A DNA stretch of 64,000 nucleotides from Platanthera guangdongensis. Lineage: Eukaryota; Streptophyta; Magnoliopsida; Asparagales; Orchidaceae. Location: positions 83,512,564 to 83,576,563 of the forward strand of contig CM077166.1 of the NCBI GenBank assembly GCA_039583875.1, given 5' to 3'. Made by a program: the position numbers and the translations under genes. Of the stretch, positions 34,197-46,390 are shown in pieces. A model generated the notes under the pieces. The model had not been told where the DNA came from, did no database searches, and saw only the letters and a list, made by a program, of their open reading frames with translations. The stretch's first letter is position 1. Every line of letters starts with the position of its first letter.

Positions 34197-35763
34197 TGAA
34201 ATGGGAAACTAGATCTGATATACTCTAGAGGGGGGTGAATAGAGTATATGGTGCTTTTTGAACACAAAGAAAAACTTTTGCAAAGCTTTACAACAATTGT
34301 TGTAATGAGTGTGAGCAGGGAAGCAGAAATAAAACTAAACACAAAACTAATCTATGCAGAAACTAAGCACAAAAAAATCTAGGCCAGAAACAAAAAGAAA
34401 ACATACAGAACCAGATGACACAAGGAATTATAGTGGTTCCCCAAACTTGGGTACATCCACTCTTCTACCATCCTAGGTAGGAATCCACTGCAGGATGAGT
34501 TGATCAGGTGTCCTGGGCACCAATGAGCTTTTGATAAGGTGCTCAAAAACCAAATTAGATTTTTTGATCAGGTGTCTTGCCACCAATGAGCTTTTGACAA
34601 GGTGCTCAAAAACCAGATTCAAACTTTTGAAGGGAGTTTGAAAAACCCTTTACAGAGTGGGGGTGACAGAGTGATGGCAGTCTTCTCTTTCTCAATCAAC
34701 TGAGAAGACTAAGTGGATTGATGTCAAAGCTCCCCCTGAGTCCTTGATCTTCAGGAAGATGAGCTTTGCTGAGGGTGATAGGCCTTCAAAGATAGATCTC
34801 CAGCAAAAGATGATTTCAGCAAGCTGAAATGTTGAGAGTCTGGAGTCTTGAGATGAACACTTTGAGAGTTGAAGAGATCTGAAGATTTTTTGAAAGCTTG
34901 ATCTCTCTGATGAGTGTTCTTCAGAATTCTTGTTGACATAAATTTTGAAAAGAGTCTCTGTATTCTGAGTTGTGTGTCCTCTTCTTGTCAATCTCTGTAT
35001 TTCACCTCTATTTCATTCAAAAAAACATTCTGTCATTTATTCTCTGTGCCATAATAGAATATCACTCTGTCAAAGATAGCCGTTGGTCTGCATTGATTAC
35101 AACCTTAATTGCATAATTTTTCTGAAGGAAAGTCCACTGAATTGTTCCTTGAAAAATCCCTTGAAACTTGCTCCAGAAGTAAATGAAAACGGCTGGCAGA
35201 TCTTCTGAATTAAATGCAGAATAACTTCTATCTGATTTAAATTTGAATTCTGAAAGATAACTGAAATCGTCGAACTGAGCTCTGCTATCGTCAAGCTGAG
35301 CTCAGCGAACTGGAAAATCCAAGTAGCAAGATAATCGTCGATCTGAGCTCAAAGATCGTCGAACTGAGCTCAGAGATAAGGATCTAATGTAGAGTTAAAA
35401 TCGTCGACCTGAGCTCACCGATCGTCGAATGGAGTTCGACGATATTGCGAAGTGGAGCTCAGCGATCGTCGAGTGGAGCTCGACGATATTATGAGGTTGA
35501 GCTCAGCGATCGTCGAATGGAGCTCGACGATCTACAGAAGTTGAGCTAGACGATCGTCGACCGGAGTTCGACGAATCGTCGTGCTGAGCTCGACGATTAG
35601 ACTTGGTCTACAGAAAAACTTGGTCTTCAGGGCAGCTTCCAATCCTAGACTTCTAACCCTTAGACTCAATTCTAATTGACCTATTAAGCTATACAGAAGG
35701 TCAAACACAGATTCCTAGAGACATAGTGATCCTGACCCAAATTAGTAATAGGGTGTTCCAACA
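34197..35763 (-). repeat. 3' LTR of element D
   Basis: 1567 bp, plus-strand TGAAAT...CCAACA; the first bases differ from the other LTR by one substitution. Dyad array at 35268-35600. Confidence 0.93.
35268..35600. repeat. GATCGTCGA-type dyad array in U3 of D
   Basis: Repeats of GATCGTCGA(A/G)(T/C)(G)GAG(C/T)TCGACGAT alternating with GAGCTCAGCGATCGTCGA. Units carry GAGCTC, TCGA and CGATCG palindromes. The copy in the other LTR is 45885-46215. Confidence 0.92.
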
Positions 35764-35778
35764 ATCTCCCCCTATTTA
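35764..35778 (-). promoter_or_regulatory. Polypurine tract of element D
   Basis: Minus strand TAAATAGGGGGAGAT next to the LTR start TGTTGGA. Confidence 0.88.
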
Positions 35779-35944
35779 GGTTAGGATTACTATTTATAGA
35801 CTTTGGAAGAATCAAATAACATCATACAATCAGAAAAACATGAAAACAATAGCAGCTATACACAATGCAGAAACATCACAGAAAAATGTATAACATGATA
35901 TCCAGACAGTAGTCAGAAAAACCAAGGATTGTCACCTTACAGAG

Positions 35945-38941
35945 TTACTTTTTCTCTTTGCCTTTTACCATTTTGATTTCTCTGTTAGGATTCAGGGCTT
36001 CTTGTTTGGATCTGGTGTCATCAGCTGCACCCAAATAAATTTGCTTAGTAGCCCTGGGAACCACAGCAGCAGGATGCAATTCCATATATCTTTCTGCATC
36101 AAAAAATTTGCTGGAAGCATATATCTCTAATTCCTTCTGTCTTTGTTCTGACATTGTAGAAATATTGGAGGTGTCTAGGCCTTGTTCTTTGGCTTTCTTT
36201 ATCTGGTCTAATGCAGCCAACTCCTTCATCCTAGCAGTCCAAGCAACAGGATTCTTCTCAGGGTCCTCAAATGGTACAGGTGGCTCATACCTGTTGGAAG
36301 AAGTATCTTGAGGAGTCCTGGCAGTCATAGTTTCTTTGAGCTTATAAGGGAATGAACCAGAAGATGTATCAGAAGAAACATGTCCTCCCCTGGAATAAGG
36401 GTGCTTCCTGGAATGCCCTTTAGAATAAACTTGAGTCTCTCTTTGATTTCCCCTATATCCTCCTCTCCTAGAGTAAGAGCCCCTAGACTGGCTTTCCCTT
36501 TGATAGGTTCTAGCATAGGGTTGGTAGGGAGCCTGGCTTCTAGATGGGGCTTGGCTTGCAGAGCTGCCACCTGCACCTGCATCAGGTGGAGGTGGTGGAG
36601 GAGGATGAGGGTGCTTGAACTGGGAGGAGCCCTTCTCATACTTCCTTTTCTTCTTCATTGCTTTTAACTGATTTTTGGAATACTGCATCCAATGTTCATT
36701 AATTGGGCAGTTGTGCAGAATATAATAAGGAACATCATTATCATCTATTACTTTGGCAGGTGGAACCCTTCTCATAGCCTTGCTTCTAGCCTTCCTCTTC
36801 CTGGCAATAGTGGCAGCAGAGTCATCAGAGTCTGTCTTGAACTCATCAGAGTCAGAACTCTGATCATCATATATAGCATCAATCTTCTTCATAAGATCTT
36901 TCTTCAGTTGCATTGCAGCAGATGAGGCAGAAGCAGAAGAGGCAGCAGATACAGAAGCAACATCAGAAACAACACTAGTAACTTTAGGAGAGATGGCAGC
37001 AGCAGCTTCAGAAACAACAACAAAATCTTCCACAGGCTCAAAAACAGCAGCCTCTGTCATCAGAAAATCCTGGGATGTGGGCTCATCAGAAACAAGTTGA
37101 ATTTCAGCAGCAGTTGGAACATTTTCTTCAGCAGTAGTAAAGACAGTTTCAGAAGCAGATACAGCCTTTTCTTTATCAGCAGCAGCAGCAGTCATCACTG
37201 AGAGTACAAAAGAGGAAAGAGTGTTGGGGTCACAGCCAGAGAGAGGCACCAGAGCCTTGGACAGATCTTCTGGGGGCTGGACAGCATGTGGCTCTGGGAG
37301 GTAGCTGTAATATGCAGTATCAAATGCAGAGAGCAAAGACCTTAGGTCTATTGCTAAGACTGGAGTAGGAGCCTGGACTGGAGCAGCAGCAACAGGAGCA
37401 GCAGATTCAAAAACAGCAGCAGCAGCAGGAGCAGAAGCAGCAGCAATAGCAGCATGAAGGCTGGCTTCATAGGGCATCTCCCCCTGCCTGGATGCAGATA
37501 CCTCTGTATCAAGGCAAACTACTGGAGGTGCTGCCTGAGGAATGAGGGAGGAAAGCCTGGCAGATAGGGCTGCCACTGACTGTTGTAGAGGAGCTAAGGA
37601 GGCCTCCATGAGAAGAGAGAGCCTGGGGGCTAGTAGCTCATACAACTTGTCAGCTAAGGCTGACAGATCTACATGCTCAATGGCAGGAGCAGAGGTAGAG
37701 GGTATTGGGATGGCTGAGGAAGCGGGAAGTGGAGGGCTGAATGGTGGAGGGATGGATGGCTGAGGTGTGGGGATTGTGAAGATGGAGGACAAGGGTATGG
37801 ATATGGATGGAGTGAAGGTGGGTTGGTCAAGGATGTGGTGGAGGAGATCTTGGAAAGATGTTGAGGAGGAGGGTAATTCTTGAGGAGAAGAGGGGGAATC
37901 ATCCATGTAGGATTCATCCAGAAGAGAGAATGATGGTATGGAGGGAGATGATGTGACATCTGGAGGTGGATATGAGAACAAGGGGTGGAATTGGTCTACT
38001 GGAGGTGATGAAATGGTTGCTGGAGATGGAATAGATGTTGGAGATGGGCTGGAGATTGTAATGGGAGATGAAACTGGAGTGGTGGATGGAGCTGGAGGTA
38101 GGGTTGAACTTGGAGGAGGAGAGGAAGCAGCACCAGCAACAGCCAGGTCTTCTGCAGCAGCAGAAACCTGAGGGGGAGTGACTCTTTGAGTCCTGGTGCC
38201 TGAAGGAGCAGTTGAAGAGGGCCTGCTGGGCTTGCTAATTTGCCTGTCCCACTTCCCAAATAGGGCACAGGTGAGTCTCTTGGAGGCATTGATGTGCACT
38301 CTAGAGGAGACCAGCAGAGCAGGGCACCTTGCCTGAAGGAAAACTCCAAGAATTCTTCCAAAATTTACAAAGCTTTTATTAATCTTCTTCTTTATCAGGT
38401 CAAAGAAGACCTCTCCCCAGTTTAAGCTTTTCCTATCTACCAGAGCTCCCATGAGGCAGAGCTGATGTCTGGAGATGGTATCATGTGCAGAATGCTTTGC
38501 CAACAGCACCTTGCCTACAACATCAGCTAGAAACCTGTATTCAACTGACAAGTTCCTCTTAAACAACTTGCTAGGGTTTCCCTCTGGATGACCCATCCTG
38601 GCAAGTATATCAGAAAATTCCTCTCCAGATAGTTCAGCAGTGTCTTCACCATTTCTCAAGCCAAAAACCTCTGTTAAAACTGTTGGGGTCAGAGATACCT
38701 GGGTTCCAGCAATAGATCCAACTATGGTGTTGTTGTCAAGGTTGTGAGCAGTATAGACCCATTCTTTTATTTCATCTGAGGCAAGTTTGATTCTTGTGGT
38801 CATGAGGGCAGACAAATGCTGATCCTTGAATAAACTCAGGATGTCCTGGAAGATTTAATCAGTGGTGTTGAAGGAGTCCAGATCAATGTCAAATCCTGCA
38901 TCAAACTTCATTGCGGCGAGGACAACAACTGAGACGGCCAT
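35945..38941 (-). pseudogene. Third ORF of element D (one nonsense codon)
   Basis: The ATG at 38941 sits in a strong context (GGTACCATGGCC); the frame runs about 1000 codons to 35945 with one TAA at 38855-38857 (codon 29). Residues about 95-215 match the N-terminal block of the A and B ORFs (FLADVVGKVLLAK...HDTIS, NWGEVFFDLIK, FGRILGVFLQ, FGKWDRQI). A long Pro/Ser/Ala-rich region follows (about 240-650), then a charged stretch, a Pro8 run, an Arg/Gly/Tyr/Ser-rich region (SYSRRGGYRGNQRE) that looks RNA-binding, and a basic C-terminus. It lacks the WSP/YPKP C-terminal block of A and B, so the lineage swaps C-termini. Role unknown. Confidence 0.82.
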
Positions 38942-39052
38942 GGTACCTGCAAAAACTTAACAAACAAACCGAACAAGCGTAGAACTGTTTGGAGCGAAGA
39001 AAATTCTTGCAGAGAAATTGAAAGCGCAAGAGAGAACGACGGCGAAAAATGA

Positions 39053-39060
39053 GTTTTATA
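39053..39060 (-). promoter_or_regulatory. TATA-like box before the third ORF of D
   Basis: Minus strand TATAAAAC, 112-119 bases upstream of the ATG at 38941. The distance is close to that in B (99-106). A pyrimidine-rich leader follows, and TTTTTGCAG|GT just before the ATG looks like a splice acceptor. Function inferred. Confidence 0.45.
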
Positions 39061-39085
39061 TTAGGGTTCGACGTAGAAATAGAAA

Positions 39086-39355
39086 GATCGTTGAACTCAG
39101 TTTGACGATCGAGGCTTCTAAAGGAATCTGAAGAGACTCCAACATCGTCGATCTCCGTTCGACGATCTTGGAAAGTGTCGAGCTCCGTTCGACGATCGTT
39201 CAGGGAACAAAATCGTCGAGCGCCGTTCGACGATCGTTGACCAGAAGAGATAGTTCATACTATCTGAGGGGCGCTGAACTCAGTTCGACGATTCTGGAAA
39301 TCGTCGAACTCCGTTCGACGATCTTTGGGGAAATCATCGAGCGCAGTTCAGAGAT
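39086..39355. repeat. GATCGTCGA-type dyad array upstream of the third ORF of D
   Basis: About six units such as ATCGTCGA-CTCCG-TTCGACGAT, the same motif class as in D's LTR U3. It lies between the pol stop (39433) and the TATA-like box. Confidence 0.9.
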
Positions 39356-39432
39356 CAGAAAATCCTAGACATTAAGAAAAATCAGAATTTTGCCTAGTCT
39401 TGGTCAATTTTTAGCTTTCAAAATCTTGGGTA

Positions 39433-42400
39433 TTAATTAAGACTTCCTCCATCTAACATTCCTAACTGATTTAGGAAGAAAGTGTGTTTCTTTTCATCCA
39501 AAGGCTTGGTGAAAATATCTCCCCTTTGTAAATCAGTTGAGATATATTACAGTTCAATTTTATTCTTTTCAACATTGTCCCTTAAGAAATGATGCCTAAT
39601 CTCTATGTATTTTGTCCTACTATGGAGGACTGGATTTTGAGCTATGGAAATAGCACTTGTATTGTCACAAAAGATTTTTGACTTCTCTAAGTTGTAACCA
39701 TAGTCTAGGAGTTGATTTTGAATCCACAATATTTATGAACAACAACTGCCTGCAGCCATATATTCAGCTTCAGCAGTTGAAGTTGACACAGATGTTTGTT
39801 TCTTACAAAACCAAGAGACAAGTCTATCACCAAGGAACTGACAAGTTCCACTGGTGCTTTTCCTGTCAATTCTGCATCCAGCATAATCAGCATCAGAGAA
39901 TCCAGTTAACTCAAATGCTGAATCTTTTGGATACCAGAGACCTAGATTTGGACAACTTTTAACATATCTGAGAATCCTCTTTACTAATATGAGGTGTGAC
40001 TCTCTAGGGCTTACTTGGAACCTAGCACATATACATGTAGCAAACATTATATCTGGTCTACTAGCTGTAATATACAGTAAAGAGCCAATCATTGCTTTAT
40101 ATGTTGTCTGATCAACAGGTTTCCCATGTTCATCAGCATCCAATACAGCATTGGTAGGCATGGGTGTTTTCATACAAGATGCCTCAGACATGCCAAATTT
40201 CTTAACAAACTCATTAGCATATTTGGTTTGAGAAATAAAGATGCCTTCAGCATGTTGCTTGACTTGCAATCCTAGGAAGAAGGATAGCTCACCCATGCTA
40301 CTCATCTCAAATTTAGAATGCATTAGATTAGAAAACCTTCTGCACAATTTTGAGTCAGTAGAACCAAAAATGATATCGTCTACATAAATTTGTACTAGTA
40401 GGGTATGGGACTTATGGGTTCTAATAAAAAGAGTTTGGTCTACTCTACCCCTGATAAAACCATTTTCTAAGAGAAAGCATGCTAGGGTCTCATACCATGC
40501 TCTAGGAGCTTGCTTGAGACCATATAATGCTTTGTTCAGTCAAAAAACATAATCAGGATAAGTTGGAGAGATAAAACCTGGAGGTTGTCTGACATAGACT
40601 TCCTCTTTGATGTCTCCATTTAAGAAGGCACTCTTGACATCCATCTGATAAACCTTGAAGCCTTTGTGAGCTGCATAAGCTAGAAATATTCTGATGGCTT
40701 CCAATCTTGCAACAGGTGCAAAGGTCTGGTCGTAGTCAATTCCTTCTTCTTGAGAATATCCCTGGGCAACTAGCCTTGCCTTGTTCCTTATTATTACTCC
40801 TTGATCATCCAGTTTATTTCTGAATACCCATTTTGTTCCAACAATGGAATGATCCTTTGGCTTTGACACTAGTTCCCATACTTTGTTCCTCTCAAATTGA
40901 TGCAACTCCTCTTGCATTGCAATGATCCAGTGTGGATCTTGCTCTGCATCTTGAATGGACTGAGGTTCAATTTGAGAAAGGAAGCAGGTGTGCAACAGGT
41001 TTTGGTTGACCTGATTTCTGGTTTGCACACCAGCTGAGAGTTCTCCAATTATTTGGGTAATTGGATGGTCTCTTGATGTTACTAAATCAACAGGGGGTGT
41101 TGATTGTTCACCAACCTGTGTTGTTGTTTCCTCTTGTGGTACAACAACTGGCTCTTCAAGCTGAGCTTCAATGTGTTGAGCATTCCCTTCATCTTCACTG
41201 CTTTCATCTTCTTGAGCAACATGTAACTTGTTCATATCTTCAACTAGAGAGTGTTCCTGCAAAGGTTCTATGGTAGAAGAAATCTTCTCCTTGAAAGATA
41301 TGTTAGTTTCATCAAAAGAAACATGAACAGATTCCTCAATTTTCAAAGATGATTTATTATATACCCTATAGGCCTTGCTGATCATGGAGTATCCCAGAAA
41401 CACTCCTTCATCAGCTTTGGCTTGAAATTTTGCTAAATATTTCTTATCATTATTGTGAATATAGCAAGTGCAACCAAAAATTCTGAAATAGTCAACTTTA
41501 GGTTTCTTCCCTTTGAGTAATTCATAGGGAGTCTTTCCCTTCAGTTTATGTATCAGACTCCTGTTCAGCACATAGTTGGAGGTGTTCACTGCCTCTGCCC
41601 AAAAGGATAGAGGTAGATGAGCATCTGACAACAATGTAGTGGCAGATTCAATAAGGGTTCTATTTTTCCTTTCAGCTACCCCATTTTGTTGAGGAGTTCT
41701 AGGAGCTGAGAAAGTGTGCCTGATCCCTTCACTCTGACAGAACTCTTGCATAAGAAGAGAATCAAACTCTGTCCCATGATCACTTCTGATCAGGGCAATG
41801 TGAGTATTGAACTCAATCTGTATACATTTGAGAAACTCTGTCAGACACTTAAAGTTATCAGACTTCTTCCTTAGAAAGAACACCCAAGTGAATCTAGAGA
41901 AGTCATCTACAATTACTAAAGTGTAGGATTTCCCTCCTAGGCTTTGTACTGTGATGGGTCCAAATAGATCCATGTGTAACAGATACAATATCCTAGGTGA
42001 ATCACTCTTATTAAGTGACTTAAAACTGTTTTTAGTTTGCTTGCCTAATTGACAAGCCTTGCATAGTCCTTCCTTCTTGTAGGGGCCAGAAGGTAGTCCT
42101 CTAACAAGGTTGTCCTTGGAGAGCCTAGCAATAGTTCTAAGGTTTAGGTGTCCTAGTCTCTTATGCCATAACACATTTGGTCTACATACTGAATTAAATA
42201 AACAGATATCTATAGAAGTTGAAAGAAAATCTACTAGGTAGATGTTACCTTTCCTTTTACCTGTCAACACAGTTGTGTTGTCCTCTGACTTGATTTTGCA
42301 TAAGGTTTTGCTGAAGGTCACCTGGTACCCTTCATCACATAGCTGACTGATGCTGATTAGGTTGTGCTTCAGTCCTTCCACATATGCTACCTTCTTGAAG

Positions 42401-42588
42401 GTTACTGAACCAATCTGGACTGCACCATATCCTTTAGTTTGTCCAAAGTTGGAATCACCAAAGATAACTTTGGGTCCAAGCTTGGCTCTAAAGGAATTGA
42501 GGTTGTCCTTGTTCCCTGTCATGTGCTTAGAGCACCCACTATCCAAATACCATTGCTGGTTAGATGTTGGATAGGTCTTCACCTGCAC
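39433..42588 (-). pseudogene. pol: pol of element D, three stop codons
   Basis: One frame carries all pol domains. Protease [16 protein letters not shown]-pre-integrase with WHKRLGHL and CKAC; integrase with D207 (HMDLFGP), D270 (RSDHGTEF) and E306 (AERKNR); RT from GTKWVFRNK and [10 protein letters not shown] through the catalytic YVDD at 40375-40386; RNase H with STSTAEAEYMAAGS and the tail FTKPLDEKK. Residues are counted from 42588. In-frame stops at 40540-40542 (TGA where Arg is expected), 39733-39735 (TAA where Gln is expected) and 39547-39549. The first two fit single C-to-T changes. Otherwise full length for a copia pol. Confidence 0.92.
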
Positions 42589-42598
42589 AAAAAATAAT

Positions 42599-44688
42599 TC
42601 ACTTGTTTTTGACCCAGTTTACCTTGGGCCTAGGTTGATAACCTCTAAATTCAGAAATGAAAGACATCCCTGGCTGACTCTTATATCCTTCAGGATGATA
42701 TCTCCTTGGAGGTATAATCCATTCAGTATAAGGGTTAAAGGTTTGGGATGAAAAACCCTCAGGATTCAATTTTGACTTGCCTTTGAAAAAATTTCCAGAG
42801 CTCTGACCTCTGTTCGACGATCTTGGAGCTGAGTTCGACGATCTTGGGTCAGATCGTCGAGCTCCGTTCGACGGTCGACTATGGGTGAGGTCAGGTATAT
42901 GAGATCGTCGAGCTTCGTTCGACGACTTTGGTTGAGATCGTCGACCAGCGTTCGACGATTTTCCCTGAGATCGTCGAGCTGCGTTCGGCGATCGTCGATC
43001 TTCATTCGGCGATCGTCGAGCTTCGTTCGACGATTTCTGCTGGGACTTAAATTTCTGAGGCAGATCAGAATTTTTCCTGGCAACCTCTACAACTCCCTTT
43101 CCCTTGCTAGAAATAAACTTGATGGGAGTTGTTAGGACTATAGGTTGGCTGGATGAAGCACCCAAGCCCAGTGTACTGTTAAGTCTAGAGTTCACTGTGC
43201 TTGTGATGTCCATCAGCTTGATGTTTCTCCCATTAAGGGATTCTTCAAGCTTCTTGGCCTCAGAGAGCTCACTTTTCAGTGTAGCTATCTGTTCCCTACA
43301 GTTCTCCAACTCCTGAGAGAGTTTGAGGTTTTCTGACTTTAAAACATTTTGTTCAGATAATTGATTTCTGAGAGAGATGATCTCTTTCTCAGACTTTAGC
43401 AGGTCTAAACATAGTGCTTTAAATTCAGATTTAAAATCTTCTGAAGTAAAATCAAAAGAGCTGATTACCTGATCTTCTTCAGGTTGAGTCTCTGAGTCTG
43501 ACTCTGACTCCTCTTCCTCTGAGTTGTGTTGTGAGGCATTGATTGCCATCATGCAGAACTCCTTTTCCTCTGCATCATCCTCATCATCACTAGAGCTGGA
43601 AGAGGCTTCTGACTCCTCTTCAGTCTCACTCCAGGATTCAGCAACAAATCCTTTCCTTGTATGCTTATTTTTGCTGGAAGAAGGTTTGCTATTGCCACTC
43701 CTTTTAGGAGTCTTTCTCCTTTCTTCTCTCTTTTTTGTCCCTTCTGTTCCTTGTTCTTGTTCTCTGGACAGTCAGGAACTATATGCCCTGGTTTCTGCAA
43801 CCAAAGCAAATAATGTCTTTGTTATTGCCAATGGACTTGTCATACCTTGGCTTGTCCTGCTCCTTGTATGATCTTCTTCTGAAGTCCTTTCTGGCCATCT
43901 TATAGAATCTTTTGGCCAGCAAGCTGAGAAGTTCATCATTGCCTGTTCCTTTTTCTTCAGGCAGATCTTCAGTTGCCTTAAATGCTATAGTCTTCTCCTT
44001 TCTTGTGGCTGGTGAAGCAGCCTTCTGTTCTTCCTCTCTGTTCTTTATGAGTAGCTCATAAGATTTGAGCTTACCCAACAAGGCTTCAGTGGTGATCTCA
44101 TTCAGACTTCTAGGCATCTTTAATTGGCCAGATTCTTGAATCCCAAGTGCTGGGAAAGCACATTAGGATCTTGTCATTAAGTTCTGTCAGTGAGATCTCT
44201 TTGTCTAATGTCCTCAGTTCACTGACAATTAGACTCAGTCTGTTGTACATATCTCCCACTGACTCAGTCTCTCCCTTCTTGAAGTTCTCATATTGGGAGA
44301 TGAGATGGGATCTTCTGTCCTTTCTCTCATCAGCTGAGCCAGAGACAATTTCTGAGAGCTTGTCCCAAATCTCCTTGGCTGAATTACATTCAGCTACCTT
44401 TTGAAAAATGTCATCTGACATTGTCTGAGCTAGAATGTTCATTGCCTTGGCATCAGCTACTTTCCACTTTTTGATGTCAGCATCTGTTCCTGATGGAGGT
44501 GGAACAGCATTTGTACTTGTGCTTTCTGGGGGTCTTGGACACACTGTCAAAACAGAATTAAATATATCTTCGTCAATAGAATTCATGTAGAGTCTAATCC
44601 TTGCTTTCCAAAGTGCAAACTTTGACAGATTGCACACTAGGAGGTCTGGTGCTTGCATAATCTTTGTTTTGGGCCATGATTTGTGCAA
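42599..44688 (-). pseudogene. gag: gag of element D, frameshifted
   Basis: Four open pieces in shifting frames: 44688-44110 (UBN2-type gag, WKARIRLYMNS, KEIWDKLSEIVSGS), 44117-43779 (ending in the knuckle start CFGC), 43809-43549 (GHIVPDC completes the knuckle), and 43552-42599 (coiled coil, then a repeat-rich tail). The last piece contains about ten Arg-Arg-Ser units (RRSPNEDRRSPNAARRSQ type) at 43045-42810, encoded by the same GATCGTCGA-type DNA repeat found in this element's LTR. It ends with WVKNK. pol starts just after, in another frame. Confidence 0.85.
42810..43045. repeat. GATCGTCGA-type dyad array inside gag of D
   Basis: About eight units of ATCGTCGA-GCTNCG-TTCGACGAT within the coding sequence of the gag tail. 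Same motif class as 39086-39355 and the LTR arrays. Confidence 0.9.
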
Positions 44689-44790
44689 ACTAAATCTAAT
44701 AATAAAATATAACAGAAGGATCTAGTTTGGGATCTTGGGGTTCAGGTGTTAGCCTGTACAACCACCAAGGTATGGTATGTTTAACCAACC

Positions 44791-44804
44791 TCCCTCTGAT
44801 ACCA
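44791..44804 (-). promoter_or_regulatory. Primer binding site (Met-tRNA) of element D
   Basis: Minus strand TGGTATCAGAGGGA, two bases inside the 5' LTR. Confidence 0.88.
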
Positions 44805-44806
44805 AT

Positions 44807-46385
44807 TGAAAGGGGAAACTAGATCTGATATACTCTAGAGGGGGGTGAATAGAGTATATGGTGCTTTTTGAACACAAAGAAAAACTTTTGCAAAGCTTTA
44901 CAACAATTGTTGTAATGAGTGTGAGCAGGGAAGCAGAAATAAAACTAAACACAAAACTAATCTATGCAGAAACTAAGCACAAAAAAATCTAGGCCAGAAA
45001 CAAAAAGAAAACATGCAGAACCAGATGACACAAGGAATTATAGTGGTTCCCCAAACTTGGGTACATCCACTCTTCTACCACCCTAGGTAGGAATCCACTG
45101 CAGGATGAGTTGATCAGGTGTCCTGGGCACCAATGAGCTTTTGATAAGGTGCTCAAAAACCAAATTAGATTTTTTGATCAGGTGTCTTGCCACCAATGAG
45201 CTTTTGACAAGGTGCTCAAAAACCAGATTCAAACTTTTGAAGGGAGTTTGAAAAACCCTTTACAGAGTGGGGGTGAGAGAGTGATGACAGTCTTCTCTTT
45301 CTCAATCAACTGAGAAGACTAATTGGATTGATGTCAAAGCTCCCCCTGAGTCCTTGATCTTCAGGAAGATGAGCTTTGCTGAGGGTGATAAGCCTTCAAA
45401 GATAGATCTCCAGCAAAAGATGATTTCAGCAAGCTGAAATGTTGAGAGTCTGGAGTCTTGAGATGATGTTGGCCTTGAACACTTTGAGAGCTGAAGAGAT
45501 CTGAAGATTTTTTGAAAGCTTGATCTCTCTGATGAGTGTTCTTCAGAATTCTTGTTGACAGAAATTTTGAAAAGAGTCTCTGTATTCTGAGTTGTGTGTC
45601 CTCTTCTTGTCAATCTCTGTATTTCACCTCTATTTCATTCAAAAAAACATTCTGTCATTTATTCTCTGTGCCATAATAGAATATCACTCTGTCAAAGATA
45701 GCCGTTGGTCTGCATTGATTACAGCCTTAATTGCATAATTTTTCTGAAGGAAAGTCCACTGAATTGTTCCTTGAAAAATCCCTTGAAACTTGCTCCAGAA
45801 GTAAATGAAAACGGCTGGCAGATCTTCTGAATTAAATGCAGAATAACTTCTATCTGATTTAAATTTGAATTCTGAAAGATAACTGAAATCGTCGAACTGA
45901 GCTCTGCTATCGTCGAGCTGAGCTCAGCGTACTGGAAAATCCAAGTAGCAAGATAATCGTCGATCTGAGCTCAAAGATCGTCGAACTGAGCTCAGAGATA
46001 AGGATCCAATGCAGAGTTAAAATCGTTGACCTGAGCTCACCGATCGTCGAATGGAGTTCGACGATATTGCGAAGTTGAGCTCAGCGATCGTCGAGTGGAG
46101 CTCGACGATATTATGAGGTTGAGCTCAGCGATCGTCGAATGGAGCTCGACGATCTACAAAAGTTGAGCTAGACGATCGTCGACCGGAGTTCGACGAATCG
46201 TCGTGCTGAGCTCGACGATTAGACTTGGTCTACAGAAAAACTTGGTCTTCAGGGCAGCTTCCAATCCTAGACTTCTAACCCTTAGACTCAATTCTAATTG
46301 ACCTATTAAGCTATACAGAAGGTCAAACACAGATTCCTAGAGACATAGTGATCCTGACCCAAATTAGTAATAGGGTGTTCCAACA
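44807..46385 (-). repeat. 5' LTR of element D
   Basis: 1579 bp, plus-strand TGAAAG...CCAACA. Pairs with 34197-35763. Dyad array at 45885-46215. Confidence 0.93.
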
Positions 46386-46390
46386 GTCTC
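46386..46390. repeat. Target-site duplication of element D, right copy
   Basis: GTCTC, as at 34192-34196. Confidence 0.93.

Larger units (their letters stand above)
34197..46385 (-). mobile_element. Copia element D (SIRE-like), nearly complete, nested in C2 gag
   Basis: 12,189 bp on the minus strand: 5' LTR 44807-46385, Met-tRNA primer site, gag, pol, dyad-motif spacer, third ORF, polypurine tract, 3' LTR 34197-35763. The two LTRs (1579 and 1567 bp) differ by a 12-bp indel and a small number of substitutions, so this is among the youngest insertions here. pol has only three internal stops and the third ORF one. Confidence 0.94.

Noticed and set aside
37669..38361. Pro/Ser/Leu-rich ORFs antisense or out of frame to the third ORF of D
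   Set aside because: Shadows of the low-complexity coding region at 35945-38941.
35945..38941. Host gene encoding a Pro-rich RGG protein
   Set aside because: It sits between pol and the polypurine tract of element D in the same orientation and shares its N-terminal block with the third ORFs of A and B.
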